Assembly (NCBI GenBank): GCA_000733355.1
Contig: JNVV01000013.1
Location: 593,323-657,322, forward strand
Length of the DNA: 64,000 nt
Reading direction: 5' to 3'
DNA from: Falciphora oryzae
Taxonomy: Eukaryota > Ascomycota > Sordariomycetes > Magnaporthales > Magnaporthaceae
The notes below the pieces were generated by a model. It saw nothing but the letters and a program-made list of their open reading frames with translations, was not told the DNA's origin and ran no database searches. Within the stretch, counting starts at the first letter, position 1, and the number at the start of each line of letters is the position of its first letter. Below, piece by piece: positions 1 through 10,746 of this stretch. Both the position numbers and the translations under genes were made by a program.

Positions 1-3000
1 CTTCCGCGATCCTGTCCGTTACCTGCAGATCATGGACATCAGGTGCCAGGGCGACAAATTGTTCCCCGCTGCCATGCAGGACGCCCTGTGCAAGCTCCAG
101 CCTAAGTTTCTGCTGTGTCTGATGGGTTTCACTGATCTCATCTTCTTCTTCCTCGACACGTATCTGTGGTACGTCTTGATCAACACGGCCTTCTCGATTG
201 CCCGGTCCTTCTACCTGGGCGCGTCGATCTTGACACCGTGGAGGAACATCTTCTCTCGGCTGCCCAAGCGTATCTACTCCAAGGTGCTGGCGACGACCGA
301 CATGGAGATCAAGTACAAGCCCAAGGTTCTCATCTCCCAGATCTGGAACGCTATTGTCATCTCCATGTACCGTGAGCACCTCTTGGCCATCGACCACGTT
401 CAGAAGCTGCTGTACCACCAAGTTCCCTCGGAGCAGGAGGGCAAGCGGACACTCAGGGCTCCTACCTTCTTCGTCTCGCAGGAGGATCACTCTTTCAAGA
501 CGGAATTCTTCCCTGCCCAGAGCGAAGCTGAGCGCCGCATTTCCTTCTTTGCGCAGTCCCTCTCCATCCCCATCCCGGAGCCCCTGCCAGTCGACAACAT
601 GCCGACTTTCACTGTCCTTATTCCTCATTACAGTGAAAAAATTCTGCTGTCCCTGAGGGAGATTATCCGTGAGGACGAGCCGTATTCTCGTGTCACGCTT
701 CTGGAGTATCTCAAGCAGCTTCACCCCCACGAGTGGGACTGCTTCGTCAAGGACACCAAGATTCTGGCCGATGAGACGTCGCAGTTCAACGGCGATGGTG
801 AGAAGGACGAGAAGGACACGGCCAAGAGCAAGATCGATGACCTCCCATTCTACTGCATCGGCTTCAAGTCGTCGGCTCCCGAGTACACGCTCAGGACTCG
901 TATCTGGTCTTCCCTTCGCTCGCAGACTCTGTACCGCACGATCTCCGGTTTCATGAACTACAGTCGCGCCATCAAGCTCCTCTACCGTGTTGAGAACCCC
1001 GAGGTCGTCCAGATGTTCGGAGGCAACTCCGACAAGCTGGAGCGCGAGCTCGAGCGCATGGCCCGCCGAAAGTTCAAGCTTATTGTCTCGATGCAGCGTT
1101 TTGCCAAGTTCAAAAAGGAGGAGATGGAGAACGCCGAGTTCTTGCTCCGCGCGTACCCTGACCTGCAGATTGCCTATCTGGATGAGGAGGCGCCTCTGAA
1201 CGAGGGCGACGAGCCTCGTCTTTACTCGGCACTCATTGACGGCCACTCTGAGATCATGGAGAACGGTGTCCGCCGGCCCAAGTTCCGTATTCAACTCTCT
1301 GGCAACCCTATCCTTGGTGACGGAAAATCAGATAATCAGAATCACTCGATTATCTTTTACCGGGGAGAATACATCCAGCTGATTGACGCCAACCAAGACA
1401 ACTACCTCGAGGAGTGTCTCAAGATCCGCAGCGTCCTGGCCGAGTTTGAGGAGATGAAGGTCGAGAACACGTCGCCCTACACTCCTGGTGTTAAGAACCC
1501 TGTCAAGTCTCCTGTGGCCATCCTGGGTGCTCGCGAGTACATCTTCTCGGAGAACATCGGTATTCTCGGTGACGTCGCTGCTGGCAAGGAGCAGACATTT
1601 GGTACACTGTTCGCTCGAACTCTGGCTCAGATTGGCGGCAAGCTTCACTACGGTCACCCTGATTTCCTCAACGGCATCTTCATGACCACTCGTGGCGGTG
1701 TTTCCAAGGCTCAAAAAGGTCTGCACCTGAACGAGGATATTTATGCCGGAATGAACGCCGTCCTACGAGGAGGCCGCATCAAGCACTGCGAGTACTACCA
1801 GTGTGGCAAGGGTCGTGATCTCGGATTTGGCTCCATTCTGAACTTCACCACCAAGATCGGCACCGGTATGGGCGAGCAGATGCTCTCCCGTGAATACTAC
1901 TACCTCGGCACGCAGCTTCCTCTGGATCGATTCCTGTCGTTCTACTACGCTCACCCTGGCTTCCACATCAACAACATTTTCATCATGCTCTCGATCCAGA
2001 TGTTCATGATCACGTTGCTCAACATAGGAGCCTTGAAGCACGAGACCATTCCCTGCAACTACGACCGCAACGTCCCCATCACCGACGAGCTGTTCCCTAC
2101 TGGCTGCCAAAACACCGAAGCGCTCACGGACTGGGTTTTCAGGAGCGTCCTGTCGATCATTTTCGTCCTTTGTCTGTCCTACGTCCCCCTGATAGTGCAG
2201 GAGCTGTTCGAGCGTGGTGTTTCTCGCGCCGCCTTCCGCCTTGCCAAGCAGATCTGCTCTCTGTCTCCTCTGTTCGAGGTGTTCGTCTGCCAGATCTATG
2301 CCAACGCGGTTCACAACAACTTGTCGTTCGGAGGCGCTCGCTACATTGGTACCGGTCGTGGTTTCGCCACTGCTCGCATCCCATTCGGAGTCCTTTACTC
2401 TCGATTCGCCGCTCCGTCTATCTACTTCGGCGCGCGGCTGTTGATGATGCTGCTATTTGCGACTGTCACCATCTTCCAGGGTGCGCTGGTCTACTTCTGG
2501 ATCACCCTTCTTGCACTGGTCATCTCGCCGTTCGTCTACAACCCTCACCAGTTTGCCTGGAACGATTTCTTCATCGACTACCGCGACTATCTGCGCTGGC
2601 TCTCGCGTGGCAACTCTCGGTCTCACGCTTCCTCCTGGATCGGCTACTGCCGTCTCTCCAGGACTCGCCTCACCGGATACAAGCGCAAGGCAGCTGGAGA
2701 CCCGTCTGCCAAGCTTTCGGCTGACGTACCCCGTGCCTCGTTCACCAACGTCTTCTTCAGCGAAATCGTCTCACCCTTCCTGTTGGTCGTTGTTACCCTT
2801 GTTCCGTTCCTGTACCTTAATGCCCAGACTGGCGTTATCCCGGACCGGAACCCTGGCCTTACCATTCAACCGGCTGGAGCCCTGCTGAGGATCGGCGTTA
2901 TTGCGCTGGCACCTATTGGCGTCAATGCTGTTGTCCTTCTCATCATGTTCTTCATGGCCTGCTTCATGGGCCCTATTTTGAGCATGTGCTGCAAGAAGTT

Positions 3001-3865
3001 TGGTAGCGTTCTCGCCGCCGTCGCGCACGCCTTGGCTGTCATCATGCTCCTTGTCTTCTGCGAGGTCCTGTTTGTCCTCGAGAGGTTTAGCTTCGCTCGG
3101 ACGCTCTCGGGCATGATCGCGGTGGTGGCTATCCAGCGGTTCCTTCTGAAGCTAATCGTCTGCCTGGCTCTCACGCGAGAGTTCAAGACGGATCAGGCCA
3201 ACATCGCCTTCTGGACTGGAAAGTGGTACTCTATGGGATGGCATACAATTTCGCAGCCTGCACGAGAGTTCCTGTGCAAGATCACGGAGCTGAGCTTTTT
3301 CGCTTCCGACTTCATTCTTGGACACGTTCTTCTTTTCTTCATGCTCCCCGTCATCATCATTCCGCAGGTCGACAAGCTTCACTCAATGATGCTCTTCTGG
3401 CTCCGCCCTAGGTATGTTTCCATGGGTCGTTCCTCGACCTCCTCCCGCCCTCTCTCTTTGTTCTTCTTTACCTAGAAGTGTTCCGAAACTAACAAGTCCT
3501 TTTCTCCACACAGCCGCCAAATTCGTCCGCCGATTTACTCTATGAAGCAGTCGAAGCTGAGGCAACGTCGTGTCATTCGCTACGCCATCCTCTACTTCGG
3601 GCTGCTTGTCGTGTTTGTCGCTATGATCGGAGGACCCGTCTTCCTCGGAGGCCAAACCAAACTCGTCAACGATATCACGAAGCCACTCGCGAATATCGGC
3701 CCTATCAAGCAGTTCGGTCTCCTCCAGTCCTCTGTCGCGAGCAACAACAACACCAACGAAACCCAAGCCACGGGCACTAGGATGGTTGGCTACACCGGTG
3801 TTCGGGCGTCCACAGCTTCGGCGGCGGGCACTGGAGTGGCTGCCAGAAGCATCGTCCTTATTTGA
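1..3865 (+). CDS. FKS1: 1,3-beta-D-glucan synthase catalytic subunit (5' partial)
   Basis: Plasma-membrane GT48 enzyme that polymerises UDP-glucose into cell-wall 1,3-beta-glucan; the family is regulated by Rho1 and is the echinocandin target. The frame is open from base 2, so the N-terminal third lies outside the window. Exons are <1..3411 and 3514..3865; the 102-nt intron has donor GTATGT, an ACTAAC branch point and acceptor CACAG, and splits an AGC codon. About 1253 residues are visible. The first residues, FRDP, match the end of the yeast Fks1 hot-spot 1 region. The conserved run [20 protein letters not shown] and DMEIKYKPK follows, then the large cytosolic catalytic block ([32 protein letters not shown]) and a C-terminal set of membrane helices. 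The bases aligned with hot spot 2 (2129-2152) encode DWVFRSVL. The short last exon encodes a basic stretch, one membrane helix and a polar tail. Identification is very secure. Confidence 0.97.
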
Positions 3866-4810
3866 GCCTTACAACGCGTTGGTTTCATTGGGCTTGTTTT
3901 GTTCCTATACTTGCGACGCTTCCCCTCGCGCCCACACATAATCTGTATAGCTCGTTGGGCAAAGGTGGTGGTGAGCAATGGCCTATTCATCCAAGCGTCT
4001 GTATGCAGCACGAGGGATAGTTGAAGAGGCTGGGTGGGCTTGGTTTATATTTTACCGTCCCGGGATTGAGCCCTTTACTCCTGTCTCCTTGTTTCCCTCC
4101 ATCTTCTGACTCCTTCGTTATTCTTTTGCTGCCTCCTTGCCTCTGTTTTCTTCGTCTCAGCATTGCAACTCGGTGGTTGGCGGTATGGTAAACAGAAACA
4201 TGCTTTGTCTAGATTCCAATACGCTCGCATATTTGCTATTCCCCGGAAGCAGGGTCCCTTCCTGCACATGCTTAACTAGTTCCTCGTAATTCTATCGAAA
4301 TTCTTGTCGCTCACGATGCAGTATTTGTTGAGATTGAGATTCAGAATCTGTCCATGCGCGACCAACTCGGGACAGCGACACGGTGAGCCTAGAATCTGAT
4401 GGCCCCATACAAGTTAACTTGTCCTGAGCCTCGCGCCAGAATGCTACTGTTCTACCTCTTCACGTGCTTGGGCATCTTTCCCGTCCACATGCTCTCCCTC
4501 TTGCTCATCAGTGCCTCATCGATGGATGTGGTCCCTGGACATGACATTTTAGCGGACCAGTGCCGCAAGTGACAGCAGAACTGTGGGTACACGCCCCACT
4601 TCTTTGGTCGGGTCTCTGTGGTTTGCGGGAGCGATTTTTAGATTGGATTGATCCTGCCCAGGGGCAAGCCAAGCTCCTGCCCCCAATCACCGCCAGAAAG
4701 GGTCTCTCAAGTCTCACGCATGGTATTTCGCGACGTGGACTCGTTCACACCGACCTACCGCCTTCTTGGCTGCAACCAACCCGTGACGACCAGCGAGCGC
4801 AACCGCCGCC
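3866..4810. other. Intergenic, FKS1 3' side / LCB1 promoter
   Basis: Tandem (head-to-tail) spacing of about 0.95 kb. I see no coding exon. The first part should hold the glucan synthase 3' UTR and the second part the promoter and leader of the serine palmitoyltransferase gene. Confidence 0.6.
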
Positions 4811-6599
4811 ATGGACCTCCACGACATTCAGAGCCAGGCGACGGCGTGGCTGCACGAGGCCTCGCATGCGTTCCAGAAGGTGCCTGGCTCCGCCGTCCTG
4901 ATCCGCTACGTGCAGTCGAGCTACCAGAACGACCCGATCCGCTCTGCCATAGAGCTCGTCCTCGTCGTTTTCTTCATCCGCTACCTCCTCGCGCCATCGT
5001 ATTCAACACACAAGCAGAATTTCATCAAGCTGCGAGACGATGTATGTCTAGTGTAGATTGCAGGGCACTGGCGGCCTCGAACAACTGACTGACATTTGCG
5101 CGCGCTTTGCAGGAGATCGACGAGCTCGTCGAGGACTGGACGCCGGAGCCGCTCGTGCCGGACCGTACACCGCAGGAGGAGGCAGAGGCTGAGAAGCTGC
5201 CTGTGATCGTGGGACCGACGGGTCCCAAGGCCAAGCTGGCGAGCGGCCGGACCGTGACCAACCTGGCGTCGTACAACTTCTACAACTTCAACGCCAACGA
5301 GCAGATCAAGGAAAAGGCCATCCAGACGCTGCGCACGTATGGCGTGGGCCCCTGCGGACCCCCCCAGTTCTACGGCACCCAGGACGTCCACATGAAGACC
5401 GAGGCCGACATCGCCGCCTACATCGGAACCGAGGCCTGCATAATCTATGCCCACGCCTTCTCGACCGTCTCTAGCGTCATCCCCTCGTTCTGCAAGCGCG
5501 GCGACGTCATCATCGCTGACCGCGCCTGCAACTACTCCATCCGAAAGGGTCTTGAGCTCAGCCGCAGCAGCATCCGTTGGCATGGTCACGGCGACCTGGT
5601 CGAACTCGAGGCTGCGATGGTCAAGGTTGCACAGGAGCAGGCCAAGGCGAAGAAGCTGACCAGACGCTTTGTTGTTATCGAGGCGCTGTCGGAGCTGGTC
5701 GGCGACTGCGCCGATCTGCCGAAGCTGGTGCGGCCCTCTGTTCTCCTCCCCCATCTTTTTATGATCATCTTGGCGCTGACGTCTGTCCTTTCTCTTTCCG
5801 TCTAGATCGAGCTCAAGGAGAAATACAAGTTCCGCCTCCTCCTCGACGAAACCAACTCCTTTGGCGTGCTGGGCCGGACGGGTCGGGGCCTGACCGAGGC
5901 GCAAAACGTGGACCCGACGCAGGTGGACGTGATCGTAGGCTCGATGGCGGGTCCCCTGTGCTCGGGCGGAGGCTTCTGTGCTGGCACTCAGGAGGTGGTA
6001 ACGCACCAGCGGGTCACGTCGGCGGCGTACACGTACTCGGCAGCGCTTCCGGCAATGCTCGCCGTGACGACCAGCGAGACGCTGAACCTGCTGCAGTCGA
6101 ACCCTGAGATCCTTCTGCAGTGCCGCGAGAACATCAAGGCGATGCGGGCGCAGCTGGACCCGCGCAGCGACTGGGTTGTCTGTACCAGCGACCCCGAGAA
6201 CCCGGTGCTCGTTCTTGTGCTCAAACCCGAGGTGGTCTCGTCCAGGCGCCTGACAGACGAGGATCAGTCGCGTCTGCTGCAGGAGTGTGTTGATGAGGTC
6301 AGTTGCGAGGACTTTTTCCCAATCTCCCCTTGCCCAATACGACTGACTATTTGCTAACACTGCTCGCTCCACCCCAGTCTTTGGCCAACGGTGTCTGGAT
6401 CACACGCATGAAGACAAAGCCCGTTGCCGATGCTATCAGCCCCAAGGAGAAGAGCTTCAAGATTACTCCAGCACTCAAGGTGTGCGTCACCTCGGGTCTT
6501 TCCAAGAAGGACATCGAGCGTGCGGGCACGACGATCCGGCACGCCATCACCAAGGTGATGAAGAGCAACGCCAAGCTGGCGCCGGCCGCGGCGGCGTGA
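4811..6599 (+). CDS. LCB1: Serine palmitoyltransferase subunit 1 (LCB1)
   Basis: ER-membrane subunit of the enzyme that condenses L-serine with palmitoyl-CoA, the first committed step of sphingolipid synthesis. Exons are 4811..5041, 5113..5727, 5806..6297 and 6378..6599, giving 519 aa; all three introns (71, 78 and 80 nt) are phase 0 with GT-AG ends. The start ATG precedes a short N-terminus and a hydrophobic anchor (about residues 37-58). The class-II aminotransferase fold follows, with the run ASYNFYNFN, GVGPCGPPQFYGT and CNYSIRKGL and the DETNSFGVLG loop near the PLP site. As in other LCB1 chains, I see no Schiff-base lysine motif, so catalysis should need the LCB2 partner encoded elsewhere. 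The C-terminus ends in an alanine-rich tail. Long reverse-strand open frames across it are composition shadows. Confidence 0.95.
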
Positions 6600-8589
6600 T
6601 CTTGGGCTGTCAGCACCTCAACGCCATCATCAACCCGTCTGGTGCTGGGCATTCCATATTTTTGATCAGGGCCCCTCCATGTTCTTGCTTGGCTGGAACT
6701 CTTCGTGCCAGGTATTTATAGTTTACAGACCCCGACAGCGCACGCCAACTAGGCGAGCAGTCTGAAGATAAAGCAAGCCAGCGACTTAATGCCTAATAGA
6801 CTTGTCCTTTACACCACCCACCCCACTGACATTCCGGCCTAGCCGCGAGAGAATGTCAGTGATGTTGGGTTTCTGTTCGTATATCTGGGCTGTCTTCTAT
6901 TTATTTTCCTCTCTGTCCACCATTGGTCATTTGCTTGGCCAGAACTCTGCTTCTTGGATTCATTCCTGAGCGGTCAATTCGTCGCTTTTTTCGAACTTCG
7001 GATTTTTTTTTTTTTTTTTTTTTTTGTTCTTTGGAGATCGGACTGGGCCTGGGCCCGTCGGTTGCTGACTCCAAATGGGGCACTTACTGTTCCTGCAGTC
7101 TTGTTGAGCCAATCAGCCTCGACGACACGGTGAGGTGGCTTTGCGCGATGCAAGGCACAGCACCGCCCCTATTGGCCTTTTAAGCCCCATAGTCTCTTCC
7201 TATTTTGGGATTCTGGCTGGCGCCGTTCTTGTCTCTCGTGCTCGCACTCAACTTGTTCGATTCAGCACTTGGCCGAGAGGAGCCCACGAAGCCCAAATGA
7301 AGCCGAAAACAGCAAGTGCCGGCATCACAGGCTCCCTGGTGTGATACGGTTTTCGGTTCCCAGCGATGGGTTCCAAAAATCCCAAACTTGGCGTCGGGCG
7401 ACCGCGCGCAGACATGGAATGAAAATGATGGGTCTGCTGCATTCAAATGAGCCCCTTTGCGACCCCTTTCCCAACGACCGCCGCCTGGGTCTAGGCTCTC
7501 ATTTCGCCGTCCCGTGCTCGCCGGGCGACGCTCGACGACGACGCCACAAAGGCTGAGAAGCGACGCTCTTGCTCGGCCTGTCGATGCGCTGGGCGAAATG
7601 CGCCAGCTCGGCTCGACTCCGGGCCGGACGAGTAGACCAAGCCCCTGGCTGGTTCCATCCTCATACCGAAAGGTCTCGGCTGGTTTTTGGCGTTTCCAAC
7701 ATTCGCAACGTCTCAGCTCCAAGTGAGTGAGTGAGTGGGTGGGCGGGCAGCGGACGCAGCCAACATAACCGACGAAGCCGTCGTCATTCCAGAGTCAGGG
7801 TCACATTTATTGACGGCGCAGCCTTGCCCACCCACAGTAAGTCGGGACAGGCTCGGCGCCGCATGCGTCTCATCTCACCCACCTCGGCTGTTGGAATTTG
7901 CGGAGGGCTTGGTGGGTTGGCGATTGCTTCCCGCCCGCGCCCCTCCTGGCTTACTGCGCTCTTCACACTACCCCCCAGCCTAGCCCATGCTCTGTCTGCA
8001 GCCACGCTGCATTCTGTGTCTGTGTCTGTGTCGTGTTTCCCTAATTGGGCCTTGCAAGCTACTGCCCTCTAGGTTTGAGCCATGTCGAAAAGAAGATATA
8101 TACCACATGCATCGATTGACAAGATGGACATCTCGGCTCTGTCTTTTGTCCGTCGTCAACAGCAAATCTCCTCATTTTACCACCTCGGTTTCAACCCGAA
8201 ACATTACCCATTCTTGTTATTATTACTGTTATTTTCATTTTCCTAGTCTTCTCAAGAAAACGCATTCGGATCACCGGCGCCGTTTCCACCCAAAATCGTT
8301 TCTGCCGAGACAAACATTCCAGCGTTCCAGGCAACCTACCCCTGAGGTTCGTGGGCTTCCTCACCGATTTTCTTCATTCCCTTCTGCCGATGCGCTCAGA
8401 ACCAGCTGGGCCATGTGGCCCTAGTCACCAGCCATCTATAAGCATCTTGTTTCGTCCCCGGGTTCTTTTCGATGCCTAACATCTCATTCAGTGTTCCAGT
8501 CTTCCTCCCTCTTGTGCCAGAGACCTGGTGTTACTTACCCCCCTTTTCGGGTTTTCCAGTATAAGCCGTTGCCTTTGGCGCCTGTCAAG
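6600..8589. other. Intergenic with poly-T tract
   Basis: About 2 kb between LCB1 and the GH17 gene. No exon is convincing on either strand. It contains a T homopolymer at 7003-7025 and pyrimidine-rich DNA just before the GH17 start, typical of a fungal promoter and leader. Confidence 0.55.
7003..7025 (+). repeat. Poly-T tract, 23 nt
   Basis: Uninterrupted run of 23 T in intergenic DNA downstream of LCB1. It is likely length-variable and nucleosome-disfavouring. Assembly length may be imprecise. Confidence 0.9.
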
Positions 8590-9620
8590 ATGAGGACCGA
8601 TATCCTCTCACTGGCGCTTGTCTCGCTACTAGGCGTTGCGAGTGCCCTCCCGATGGGTGAGTAACATCAAGACCGCAACAGGTTATTCCGAGGTTTTGTT
8701 AACACGCATGGGATGGAACAGGTTCTCGACTGGCCAGGAGAGACGACCCTGAGCTCGCCAGTGCTCAAGATGACGACACTCAAGCCAGGCCACAGGTTTT
8801 GCCTCGTGCCGCCGGGAAGCCCGGCATCGCCTACGCACCTTTCAAAAAGGATCACAACTGCAAGAGCCGCGTCGAAGTGTTGGCGGACTTCAAGAATGTG
8901 CTCAAAGACTACTCCCTCGTCCGTCTTTACGGGGTGGAGTGCGACCAGGTCGCCAAGGCGCTGGAAGGGGCTAAAGCGCACAACATGAAGCTGTTTTTGG
9001 GCTTTTACAGCTCGGAGACGGACAAAATCGGAGAGGAATTCAAGAGCATGAACAAGCAGCTGGGCGGTGACTGGAGTCTGGTCGACACGGTCAGCTTCGG
9101 TAACGAGAATATGGAGAGGCTCACCCACATCAAGCAAGACCAGAGGGCCTCAAAGGTCTTGGCTGGCCTCGACCAGGTCCGCAAGCTTCTCAAGGGAACG
9201 AACTTCAAGGGGAGTGTCGTGTCTGTCGAGACCTGGGTTGCTGCGCGCGACAACCCCTCTATCCTGCAGAACTCAGACTACTGCGCTGTCAACTTCCACC
9301 CCTTTTTCGACCAGGGAGGCGTGACCGCCGAGACTGCAGGCGATTTCATTGCGCAGAAAATCGCAACCGACTTGAAGCCCAAATGCGGCAACAAGCGCAT
9401 CGTCATCACCGAGACCGGCTGGCCTCACGCCGGCAACGCTCATCACGGAGCTGTGCCGGGGCTGCAGCAGCAGGCGGCCGCCATCGCCTCGATCAAGAAA
9501 GCCATCCCCGCCAACAACCTTATCCTCTTCTCGCCTTTCGACGACGAGTGGAAGCAGAACAACGCGAACACCTGGAATGCGGAGCAGTTCTGGGGTATCG
9601 GGGGCAAGAAGAGCGGCTAA
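8590..9620 (+). CDS. Secreted GH17 beta-1,3-glucanase/transglycosylase
   Basis: Exons 8590..8656 and 8722..9620 give 321 aa. Intron 1 (65 nt, GTGAGT...ACAG) falls just after the signal peptide, which is MRTDIL, a Leu/Val-rich core and an ASA cleavage region. A short propeptide with dibasic RR follows. The mature domain is a compact GH17 barrel: it opens with GIAYAPF, has the acid/base glutamate in SFGNE (about E151) and the nucleophile in ITETGWPHAG (about E253), and ends near FDDEWKQ. Relatives (yeast Scw/Bgl2 types and Aspergillus EglC-like proteins) cleave or rearrange wall 1,3-beta-glucan. I see no C-terminal GPI signal and no Ser/Thr-rich tail, so it is probably soluble or loosely wall-bound. 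It lies about 2 kb from the sphingolipid gene and is convergent with the OPT gene. Whether it is hydrolytic or transglycosylating cannot be told from sequence. Confidence 0.9.
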
Positions 9621-10746
9621 ACAGCTCCTCGTCAGGCCCCGACATCTTCTGGATCCTTTATCTTTGCCTCATACTCCTCATCCCCTATATCTTTTCCCCT
9701 TCCATGCGCCCTAGCGGGACGAGCTTGGGATACCCCAGGTCCCCCACCCATATGCTTGCTGCCCGCTACCGCCCTCTCCTTTGTTACTCTCGAAGGTTTC
9801 TTCCTTATTCTTTCCCCCATGTCCTTTCTACGCTTTTTCTTATTTCCTTGCCTATTTTCATGACTTTTTACTCTTATTTTGTCACATTTTCCCCTTATCT
9901 TCTCGAGCAGCCAGTTGCTTGGCTGTTGACCTACCCTCGATCTGAAGGATGCTTGCTGGCGTTGGCCCCGCACTGTTCTATCATGATCATCTGGCCCGGC
10001 CTACTACGATATCCCGCTGTATATACTTGGGCCACGGGGCAGCGGAGGTGTTTACGGAGTTTCATAATCTTGCCTTGTTTTTAAAAGTCGGGTTAATCCT
10101 GTACATCTTGTCAGGGGTGTTCGGTCTGGTTTTCTTTTGTTCTTGGTCGGTTGGTATTAGATGACATCCAGGTATACATCTAATATCCATCATGCAATGA
10201 ATTCACTTTTCTGATCCGAAACCCATATGTCTCCTTTGATCGTTGTGCGCGCTCTTTCGCCTACTGATTCTCTGACAGCTCTGGATTGGCTCCGCCAAAC
10301 TCTCACGCTAGTTGGTTATTTTGCGTGTTCTTCGATCAGGCGTTCGTTTTGGTGGCCACGGGTCCTTGTAAGATGCTTTACTACGCAGAACTCAGAATAT
10401 GGTCCTAGCAGAACTTCCGGGAAGAGAGGGCGTGTTAGGAACTTGACACATCTAGGAATTTCTAGGAGATACCAACGGGTTTCCACCCACTAACTCACCA
10501 TAGTCCCAGTGGCACGCTTGCGGTATCGCCGCCTTCGAATACTCGTTGGGGGCTTAGCGTGGTGGCGGCACGCAGAGCTGCAAGATCACGGACGAGAATG
10601 TCCCGGGGCGAACAGGCGTAAGAATACAGTTGAGGAACTGCAGCACAGAATTTGGCATCATCGTGATAATTACAGCCTAAGGTTGGAGGGATTACACGCT
10701 ATCTGAATAATAGTCAACTTGTTTCCCCATCACTTGGTGCTTCTCC
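9621..10746. other. Intergenic between convergent genes
   Basis: About 1.1 kb separating the 3' ends of the GH17 and OPT genes. The first 300 nt is pyrimidine-rich, as expected for a 3' UTR. No gene, repeat or RNA is recognised. Confidence 0.55.

Noticed and set aside
4981..6372. 463-codon open frame on the minus strand across LCB1
   Set aside because: It is antisense to well-supported exons and crosses their introns. Composition is Arg/His/Gly-rich without motifs, typical of a GC-rich shadow.
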